From positions 9,362,001-9,426,000 of the forward strand of contig JBHGNT010000015.1 in NCBI GenBank assembly GCA_043228905.1: a DNA stretch of 64,000 nucleotides, given 5' to 3'. Shown one piece after another: positions 52,045 through 59,805 of this stretch; position 1 is the stretch's first letter, and every line of letters begins with the position of its first letter. Origin of the DNA: Azolla caroliniana. Lineage: Eukaryota; Polypodiophyta. Below the pieces are notes generated by a model, which searched no databases, was not told the origin of the DNA, and was given only the letters and a program-made list of their open reading frames with translations. The translations under genes were made by a program, and so were the position numbers.

Positions 52045-52200
52045 TATGTCGATTCTTCTTCTTCTTCTCTCTTCGAATGCGAGCTATGTAGCGAAGCTAC
52101 GATAGCGATGAGCAGGTTCTTGGTCGTCGGCGTGGAGCACAACACACGATCATGATGAGGCAAATGGGCTAGATCGAGCTACCAAATTGCTCTAATACCA

Positions 52201-52258
52201 TGTAAAGAATCAAGAGATGGATTCTTGTGAAGTGGAAGAGATATGAGTTATGTGTGTG

Positions 52259-52324
<66 letters not shown>

Positions 52325-52612
52325 ACAGAGAATACGCAAGGTAAAAGTATATTGACAAAGGAGAAAGACTCAACATTATACAAGGTGGGAGGAGGGTGCT
52401 TTATGTAGTCACCCTCTCTCTTCATTAACTACAAGTCTCATGGAGCATGGGGAATGTGAAAGCTCATAAGTTATGTGTCATAGAATATGATTCTATGACT
52501 CATACTAAATCCTAGAATACAAAGTGGTGACATAATGGTGACTCTTGATCGTTGTCTCTTCACTCTCAAGGTGAGTTCACACACTAGACCAAGTTGAGCT
52601 TGATTCTCAACA
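52201..52612 (-). repeat. C9 5' LTR (412 bp)
   Basis: TGTAAAGAATC to GATTCTCAACA, pairing with 41175-41588. More than ten differences are seen by eye (for example GCGAAAG / GTGGAAG, AATGCTAG / AATCCTAG, and a loss of GGAG before TGTCTCTTC), so C9 is older than C8. GA and GT microsatellites lie at 52265-52320. Confidence 0.92.
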
Positions 52613-53164
52613 CCTTCAAATGAATGTTGTAAAATGGGCACATCGGGTTTTGGGCTTTCCGAAATCATAAATCTTGGCATTTTGGCATTACATTTTCTAT
52701 ATTCCTATTTTGTAAATTCTGATTGTATGTAATATTAGATAGTATCTATTGACCCTCTTGAGCATGTAATTTCAGTGTATATTCAATATTCGACGTAAAT
52801 ATTTTGTAAATGATGAGATTTGGTCGGTTTGGTTTGTAAAATCAATTTGCCATAATGAACACGTAATTCTTTGGTGTATATAGTGCATTTGAAATCCTAA
52901 GTGAATATGGTGTGTTTGAAATCCCAAGTGAAATCCTCATAGTCAAAGTGTATATGTTGTATTTGAAATCCCAAGTGAAATCCTCATTGTTAAACTGTAT
53001 ATGGTGAAATCCTAATTTTTAGTCAGGTTACTTGGGTTACTCTAATTAGTTAAGTTAATCGGGTAGCCCAAAAGAGTCGGGTTACCAATGATAGTAGAAG
53101 GGGGTAGAGTCAAGTTATCGAGGGTAGTAAAAAAAGGGGCAGAGCCGGGATATCAACTCCTCAT
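52613..53164. other. AT-rich non-coding DNA beyond the retrotransposon block
   Basis: No gene or element recognised. It holds a short tandem repeat (next entry) and a GGGTTAC/GGGTAG-rich stretch at 53025-53150. It could be the inside of an older MULE whose end lies at 53165-53245. Confidence 0.4.
52875..53015. repeat. Short tandem repeat, unit about 50-60 bp
   Basis: About two and a half copies of a unit with GTGTATATGGTGTATTTG and AAATCCCAAGTGAAATCCTC. Confidence 0.7.
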
Positions 53165-53245
53165 GTGCTTTTCTAGCCCTCGGAAATGCGGCCTCTACAC
53201 CATCCCTGGCTGTCATTCCCTCCCTCACAAGGCCTCTTTATGATT
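53165..53245. repeat. Decayed MULE terminal repeat
   Basis: GCGGCCTCTACACCATCC, GTCATTCCCTCCCTCACAAG and CCTCTTTATGATTCATTC match the right TIR of M1 (GCGACCTGCACCGTC, GCAATTCCCTCGACAACC, CTCTTTATGATTTGATG) in the same orientation. With the M1 left TIR it makes an inverted repeat of about 230 bp. Confidence 0.65.
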
Positions 53246-53334
53246 CATTCGGTCGGTAGCAAACATTCAGGAGCATACATACATACATACATACATATAT
53301 CATATATGTATGTTCCCATTCCTCCCCTACCGAC

Positions 53335-53480
53335 GTGTCTATTATGACACAAATCATAAAGAGGGTTGGTGAGGGAATCTCTACCACAGACGGTGCAGGT
53401 CGCTTAGAGAAGGCGTGTGCGATCTGCACTGTCGAATTTCGATAAGGAAGAAAGCGCGAAAAATAAAGTTGTGCAGAGGT
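53335..53480 (+). repeat. M1 left terminal inverted repeat
   Basis: GTGTCTATTATGACACAAAT and CAGACGGTGCAGGTCGCT, GCGATCTGCACTGTC, ATTTCGATAAGGAAG and GCGCGAAAAA pair with the right TIR in inverse orientation, with about 80-85% identity by eye. Confidence 0.88.
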
Positions 53481-53665
53481 CGCCCAACCGAGATATATTT
53501 TTAAAATGGTCGCCCAACCGACTTAATCATCGATGCATGTCGCCCAACCGTTTATTTTTAAAACGGTTGGGTGACCGGTTTAAGCAGGTTGCCCAACTGG
53601 TTTAGGGTTTATGTTGAGTTGGTCACCCAACCAACTCAATATAAGATGCAGGTCGCCCAACCAAC
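53470..53665. repeat. M1 left subterminal GGTCGCCCAACC array
   Basis: Seven variants at about 25-36 bp spacing, near 53472, 53506, 53537, 53562 (reversed), 53588, 53620 and 53652. The right side has five reversed variants. Such arrays near element ends could bind transposase or host factors. Confidence 0.82.
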
Positions 53666-53668
53666 GAC

Positions 53669-53675
53669 TATAAAA
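53669..53675 (+). promoter_or_regulatory. TATA box inside M1 left end
   Basis: TATAAAA just after the repeat array, oriented inward. A likely promoter of the element genes. Confidence 0.5.
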
Positions 53676-55219
53676 GCCTCAAACCTGTCATTATCTCTCA
53701 TTTTTTCAAATGAGATTGACAGGTTTCTTTTGCCGGGAAAGAAAACTATCATCAAGCGGCCTGCAATCGACATACGCGGCAATCAATCTCCTCCATCACT
53801 ATTCCCAAGTATGTACTAAACCCTATTACATCACTTTTTCTATTGTTTTTACATGTGGTAGGAATAGTTGAGGGATTAGGGTTTGGAGTAGTTGAGGGAT
53901 TTTGAATCTTGTTGAGGGATTAGGGTTTTACTACAAAAAAGGAAGGAATAGACTATATAGAGGGCATCTAATTATTGCAACATGATAAGTAGGATATAAC
54001 ATATGGGGAGATTTGGAAGTGAGGGATTAGGGATCAAGGTTTAGGGTTTAGGGTCATAAGGTACATGGGTCGTACCATCATTGAATCATGGAGATCATTG
54101 CTTACCATGTCTGATCCACACAAGAAAACCTAGATACACTTGTTGAACTTCGTCATAGTCTCATTCCACCACACCAACTAACCTAATCATTCTACCACAA
54201 GAATTAAGATAATGATGATGGAGCTTTGGGAAATCTAGAGCTTGTATTTTTGTTTCAATATGGATGACACATGGATTCAACCATATTTGCGATCATAATT
54301 TGTGTCATGGATCGATTTTGGCCTCTAGCAAATGTTAATAGATTTTCTTCATCACTTTAAGGTTAGAATGAATGGCATTCTATTACTTAAGTAACATAAC
54401 CAAGCTTTGGTTTTCAATGAATTTAAGTTGTAATGAGATCTTTTGGCAATGCAACAATGATATGATTGTTTAATGTATATGAGATCGTGACAACTCAACA
54501 ATACCTAAAATGCAAATTTGTGTGCTTGATATGTGTAAAGGAATGTCATGGCTCCAGTCGTGGTTGAAAGGCTGCTTCTTGAGGCAATATCATGGTGGAC
54601 AAATTGCGTATGGGTAGCCTCCCAAATGGCATTGAACATTTGAGATCGATTCTTGATTGTCTATTCACGGATGAGACATGGAAACCCTAAACCTTTTTTT
54701 TATTGAGGTGAAGAGATGTATCATTTCCAACATAATTCTGTAGTTGAATGCACTCTTCTATTTAAAGATTAGTTGATGATAAATGTGCAAGTGAATCATT
54801 AGGTAATCATCGTGCAAATGATGTCATTTGCGAATTGTGTGTTCATAAATAACTTATTTTAATGGTTTGGCACATGGTTTGGTCACCATTTCACACATTT
54901 AGAGTTAGTAATGTTTACATATGAAAGTTTCCGTTTAGAAAAGTTTTGGTTGTTTTGGTTCTCTTCTGGACTGTATACATACTAAAAAAGGAACAAAGGG
55001 AAAGGAGTACAAGCATTGACCATTTCCGAACAATGGGTTGTATATGAATCAATGATGTAAACATATGCAAGTGGCGATGCTATATTTGATATACTTAGAT
55101 AAATATGCATATGGCCACATTTATGTCTTCAAGTTTTAACGTATTTTTTTGTAATTTGCTGTGAAACTTGGGCTAATAGGTATCCTTGTGAAAGCAAACG
55201 ATAACGCTTTTGATCAATA
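53676..55219. other. M1 interior, no gene recognised
   Basis: AT-rich. A short open stretch from an ATG at 53711 (MRLTGFFCRERKLSSS) is followed by a possible splice donor (AAGTATGT, near 53810) and could be a first exon. Short telomere-like motifs (TTTAGGGTTTAGGG, near 54043-54056) occur. No conserved domain is seen. Confidence 0.35.
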
Positions 55220-55500
55220 ACAAATTTGTGCCAGCCTCAACAACAATGTATCAGTAACTGTAAGTTTTTTAATATAACATCTAATCTTCTGGTAATGCTA
55301 CAAATGCAAATTTTATTTTGTACGAATTTGTGTCGGTCTCAACGACACAGAATCAGCAATGTTAAGTTTGTGTATCTAACTAATCTTTTGGCAATGTCAT
55401 ATGTGATTATTTTTTGTACAAATCTGAGCTAGGATTCACAATGAAGCATCGGTAATGTAAGTTTCTGCATATAACAACTAACGTTGTATTAACTCCATAA
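55220..55500. repeat. Tandem repeat of about 98 bp, three units
   Basis: Units begin near 55220, 55321 and 55417 with ACAAATTTGTGCCAGCCTC-like sequence and end in TAATGTAAGTTT-like sequence. Each unit closes with a splice-donor-like GTAAGT or TTAAGT. Confidence 0.7.
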
Positions 55501-56233
55501 GTCCTTCTTTGCTTCTTTAAATTGTTCTTTTTTCAGAATGCAATGCTCGTAGCTCCTAACGTTGTGAAAGCAGCAACATGTGAAGCAGAATGCCAGTACA
55601 TATCGAGTGAAAAGGCCAAGATCATGGTAATAACAAGTATTTCGTTACTTCCTACTATGTCTATTATTTAAGGTTGTACATGGTCAAAACGACATCTATA
55701 TTTGTATGTTATGAAGAAATGACATTGAATTGTATGTTCTAGTCCATTCAGATTTTATTTGATCACATAGAATGTGGTTCGAAACTATACTTAATTGAGC
55801 ACATAAAATACTTTGTTCATGCGGACCTTTCTCTTTGGGTTGTGGACAAATAAACATAGGGAAATAATTTGATCCCACTCACTCGCTATCAATATCTGTT
55901 TGCCCCATTACTCATCAAAATATCCCAACCAGTCCTCATAATATGTGGGTATATGAGATATCATTGTTTAAGACATCATATCCAACAAAATGATGCAATT
56001 ATATTTATCTCTAATTCAGTGACCGAAATGATTTGCTTGAATGGTGGTAGATGGCTTCCAAGTCCAAATACAAAGATTGGTGGGATTTCAATAACGGTGA
56101 CATATATCCAACTCAAGATAGGTATGTCACGAACCAATCTCCCCTAATACTGGTTTAGGGTTTGATAAATGTATGTTGACTTGTGATTTGTTAAAGATTC
56201 TTCGTTAGAAGACATTGGAGAAGTTCGTCACTC
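55501..56233. other. M1 interior with possible exon
   Basis: 55538-55626 is open (NAMLVAPNVVKAATCEAECQ), with an upstream CAG and downstream GTAATAAC, so it may be an exon of the ULP1-like gene. An open frame at 55869-56147 shows no recognised domain. Confidence 0.3.
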
Positions 56234-56999
56234 GACATGTCTAAGGGTGGGGAGAGAATGGATTAGACACTAGCGGTTCATCTGCCTCAGATCGAGCTGA
56301 TACATGCCAGGGCAACATTTGACCAAGATGCTCCTCCAAATGGTATGTGGATTTGGTGTCGTTGCAATATGTCAATCTTTATGCCAATCTTTATGTCAAT
56401 CTTTATGTCAATCTTAAATATGTAACACATACAGAAGTAACAGATCCTCCTCGCCCAGACTCGTTGTATAAGGTTGGAAGAGATGCAAATGGGAACAAGG
56501 CCCGTGCGTGTATCTATACTAAGTATTGTTGCCTCTTGCCAAGGTGGTATTGCAAAAAAAGTGACATGGAATCACATTTACGCAGGGAACATCCATTAAA
56601 CAACGCGGCGGCTGACAATGTGCGGAGAATGGCAGAGTTGGCGATTCAAACCATTTCATCTGAACCGTCAGACCAAACCATTGTGTCTGAGGGTCGACAT
56701 CACATATTGCACATCCCAACTCAACCAAATTGTTGGAATTGTGGCTTTTACATGATGAAGACTATCCAGATGTTGGTGGAAGAGTTCTTACGAGGATGGA
56801 TATCTTCGTCTTTTGTAAGTGTAATTGCAATGCCTTATTCATGTGGATTGTGTATAGATGTGTTCTTATACATATTTGGTGACAGGGCACAGAGATGTGG
56901 TTCACCAAACGCGAAGTGGATTCACTTCAGATTCATGTGGATGAGTGGGCACGAAGGGTACTAGTATTTGCACCTGCGACTGGTGGCTCCATATTGTAA
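56234..56999 (+). pseudogene. ULP1-like cysteine protease gene fragment in M1
   Basis: Three exons can be joined in frame. One ends at about 56339 (DQDAPPN before GTATGTG). The next is 56435-56814 (acceptor CATACAG, donor GTAAGT). The last is 56886-56999 and ends in TAA. The product carries a CC-H-H stretch (YCCLLPRWYCKKSDMESHL, REHPL) that could bind zinc, then HIPTQPNCWNCGFYMMKTIQ, which fits the ULP1 (C48) catalytic Cys block with the oxyanion Gln six residues before Cys. The last exon reads MWFTKREVDSLQIHVDEWAR as in plant ULP1-like proteins. The catalytic His-Trp and Asp are not seen, so activity is doubtful. Plant MULEs are known to carry such genes. Confidence 0.65.
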
Positions 57000-57144
57000 A
57001 TTTTGTGTTTGCTGTTTTCAGCACAGATTTTGTTATAGAGCTGATGTTGTAACTATATTTTGGAATCCACACAAATTTTGTATAGCAAGAATCGACTCAT
57101 TGTATATCACGAGTACTTATTAATGGAAAAGTTGTTTACAACAA

Positions 57145-57262
57145 GTGTTTATCTCAAGTTGATTTGTTGTTTTAAACCAATCTCAAGTTGTGATCTCCAA
57201 TTGATTTGATGTTTTAAACCAATCTCAAGTGTAAATCAATCTCAAGTTGGTTTGTTGTTAGA
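57145..57262. repeat. Short AATCTCAAGTTG repeats
   Basis: Four to five copies of AATCTCAAGTTG(A/G)T and TTTTAAACCAATCTC in the spacer between the ULP1-like gene and the transposase. Confidence 0.65.
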
Positions 57263-58484
57263 GATGAATGGATGTTAGCGATGTGTGAGCGATTGTCAAT
57301 AAATAACTCTTGGGCAATCGACTCCACGTTTAAAACAAACCAATTTGGCTTGCCATTATATGCAGTTGTGGCCCCAAATGCCATGGGAGTTGGTATCCCA
57401 TTATGGTACATGATATGTAGTTCTGATAAGGGGTCTAACCATGAGCAAGTAGCTTTAGAAACTTGCTTGAGAATCATATTTGCACGGATGCCCAATGTGA
57501 GGCCAAATGGCATAGTCATCGATAAAAGTTGGACATCATATAAGGCCATAAGTAATGTGGTTGCAACAGATCGATTATCTTGGATAGTTACAAATGGGCA
57601 AAGGTCACAAACACATTGTCGACTTTTGTTGTGTCAATTCCATGCAAAAAAAGCATGGATGCATAACTTGTTGCCAAAGGTAAGTGCAACTGAGAGAAAC
57701 CATCTTTATAATCGGATGTGCCAACTCATGCAATGCATTACAGAATCCACATTCAATTCCCAATGTGAGGAGTTAAAGGTAGAATATGCAAACAAGCAAA
57801 GTGGGTCGTTATATATCGCTCCAATGCTCATATTGTGATTGCCAAGACCCTACGAGTAAATGTAAGCATATACTCGTTGTCAGGATGATTATTGAGAGGC
57901 ACATGCCACATCTATGTGGGTTGTTGCCTTTTATAGATCATGTAACCCATATGCGCAATGACCATTTCACAAAGACGAAAGTGGAGACAGAGGTAGAATT
58001 GGTCGAGGAGACAAACCCTATAACATCACAAATGGAGGAATGGGAGTCAAAATTACAAATGGCTGAGGGGGCTATTCAATGTCTTAGGCAAGGGTTACGA
58101 TCCCTTGACCGTGCAACAATTTTGGCATGTATGGAGTCCATTGAAGAAATGAGTCAAGCGGTGGTGTATCACGCAGGTGCATTGAAACCAACCAATGAAG
58201 AAGACCATGGATCCATAAGGCGTAAGCAAGTAATTAGCGCAAAAAGGGGAGCATCAGTCAACATTTCACAAGATCTTATTGGTAGCTCCCCAAACACTTC
58301 CAAGGCACACACTGGAAAAATGCAAAGAAGCGCAAGTCAAGCTAGGAGGCGGTTGCCAATATGTGCGACAAAGAAGATTCGATGCTTGCATTGCAATGCC
58401 TTGACCTTTAGATCAAGGGACTCAAATGTTGATTGTTGCAAGAATTGTGGCCGCATCTTGCCATCATCTCTGCATGAGCCATAA
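57263..58484 (+). pseudogene. MULE transposase remnant with SWIM zinc finger
   Basis: 57272-57838 begins in the catalytic domain: NSWAIDSTFKTNQFGLPLYA (first Asp), NGIVIDKSWTSYKAISNVV (second Asp) and LLCQFHAKKAWMHNLLPKV (C-x2-H region). At about 57785 the text jumps, in another frame, to LQCSYCDCQDPTSKCKHILV, a SWIM finger (CxC then CxH). The part with the third catalytic acid is missing. The tail (to 58484) has a helical region and a CX2C...CX2C ribbon (IRCLHCNALTF, DCCKNCGRILP). The N-terminus is also absent. It would bind the TIRs if complete. Confidence 0.8.
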
Positions 58485-58968
58485 ACATAGCTTGAGTGGT
58501 TTTGCGGACTAGTGCATTTGGGTTTACAATGTTTAAAGTGGATTTATGAGTGCATTTGGGAGTATGTCATATGTTGATTTATGTTTTAAGTTTCCTGTTT
58601 CAAGTATGTCACATGTTGATTTGGGTTTACAATGTTTAAAGTGGATTTACATTCAAAGGATGTCATATGTTGATTTATTTTTCAAGTTTTAAGTTTCAAA
58701 TATGTCGTATGTAGATTTATGTTTCAAGTATGTCATATTTTGATTCATGTTTCAAGTATGTTATAAGTTGATCTCTATTTTAAGTTTTATGTTTTTTAAC
58801 TTTTAACTTTTATGTTTTAAGATGATTATTTGTTTTATGTTAAGTATGGTGAAGGAAGATCGTCGATTTTGAATAATTTAAGGTTGGATTTTGTGACTGT
58901 TTGATATGTTATTGTAAGTTTTAAGGGTAATGATCAAGCTTATTTGAAGATTTTGGTTGAAATGATAC
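58485..58968. other. M1 3' spacer with degenerate repeats
   Basis: At 58555-58775 about six degenerate copies of CAAGTATGTCATATGTTGAT with TTTATGTTT are seen. No coding sequence. Confidence 0.6.
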
Positions 58969-58969
58969 A

Positions 58970-59070
58970 TTTGGTTGGGCGACCTGCAAAGGTCAAGGTT
59001 GGGTGACCTACAACGGTTGGGCGACTTGCAACAGTCAGGGTTGGGCGACCAACGACTTAGAGTTGGGCGA
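58970..59070. repeat. M1 right subterminal GGTTGGGCGACC array
   Basis: Five variants (near 58973, 58999, 59020, 59039 and 59063), the reverse of the left-end motif, so each end presents the motif in the same outward sense. Confidence 0.82.
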
Positions 59071-59213
59071 CCTCTCACTTGTTTTTTTTCGCGCGTCCTT
59101 CCTTATCGAAATCTGACGGTGCAGATCGCATGCACCTTCCTCTGAGCGACCTGCACCGTCTGTGGCCGCAATTCCCTCGACAACCCTCTTTATGATTTGA
59201 TGCAAAATAGACA
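59062..59213 (-). repeat. M1 right terminal inverted repeat
   Basis: Inverse of 53335-53480: TTTCGCGCGTCCTTCCTTAT, GACGGTGCAGATCGCATGC, GCGACCTGCACCGTCTGTG, CTCTTTATGATTTGATGC. Confidence 0.88.
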
Positions 59214-59310
59214 TGAGCCTCCCCTACCCCTTCTCTCTTTCTACATACATATTGATATGTATATTATTGTATATATGTATGTTATATATATAACATACAT
59301 ATACATATTA

Positions 59311-59488
59311 TCTGTCTATCGATCGAGTTTTTTTGTTGTTTTTGTTTGATTTTGGAGTTGTTTCTCCAAGTTGTATATGTTGATCCTATTGTGGATTTGG
59401 ACAAACTTTGTTATATTCTATTTGCTAACTAATGCGAAGTAGTGGTTTTTGGAAAAAAAAATAAAAAAAATAAAAAAATCTGTCTATC
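59311..59488 (+). mobile_element. Possible small retroposed insertion with A-rich tail
   Basis: A segment of about 158 bp ends in an A-rich tail (AAAAAAAAATAAAAAAAATA, then AAAAAA) and is flanked by TCTGTCTATC at 59311-59320 and 59479-59488, as expected for a SINE or other retroposon. No tRNA-type promoter boxes are recognised, and the flanking motif is close to the GACA microsatellite nearby, so chance is possible. Confidence 0.4.
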
Positions 59489-59559
59489 TGTTATGTATTT
59501 ATATGCGTCGAATTTACTTACGGAGATCGTCTATCAAATTTAGCAGAACATTTTTACTT

Positions 59560-59590
59560 TAGAGACAGACAGACAGACAGACAGACAGGC
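59560..59590. repeat. GACA microsatellite in the 5' UTR
   Basis: About seven GACA units, directly before the start codon region of the host gene. Confidence 0.9.
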
Positions 59591-59597
59591 AGCAGCC

Positions 59598-59765
59598 ATG
59601 GCGGAGGACAACCAGCACTTAAAGAAGGCGGCAGCTCTTGCGTACGATTATGACAGAGATGAGAGATGGTCCGAGTACTGGTCCAACGTTCTCATCCCTG
59701 AAAATCGTTCCAAATCTGATGTTGAACGATACTTCAAATTCAAGTTCTACCAACGCAACATAGTA

Positions 59766-59805
<40 letters not shown>

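Larger units (their letters stand above)
41175..52612 (-). mobile_element. Ty1/copia family-B element C9, split by C10
   Basis: LTRs at 41175-41588 and 52201-52612. Gag is interrupted at 46167/51968 by the complete element C10. Order from the right: 5' LTR, primer site, gag, protease, integrase, RT, RNase H, polypurine tract, 3' LTR. It shares two stops and two key residue losses with C10. The outer flanks (TACCA and CCTTC) do not match. Confidence 0.92.
53335..59213 (+). mobile_element. Mutator-like element M1 with long TIRs
   Basis: TIRs of about 150 bp at both ends, each followed inside by an array of GGTCGCCCAACC-like repeats. The interior holds a ULP1-like gene and a MULE transposase remnant, both on the plus strand. 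Long TIRs and a ULP1-like cargo are known for plant MULEs (Kaonashi type). The exact ends and the expected 9-bp target duplication were not found: similarity may extend outward into ATGTATGT-rich sequence (53290-53334 and 59214-59255). Confidence 0.85.

Noticed and set aside
53470-53665. Spaced GGTCGCCCAACC repeats read as a CRISPR array
   Set aside because: Repeats are imperfect and of mixed orientation, and they are paired with an inverse array at the other MULE end in a plant genome.
54040-54060. Interstitial telomere array
   Set aside because: Only two TTTAGGG-like units, which is within what AT-rich plant DNA shows by chance.
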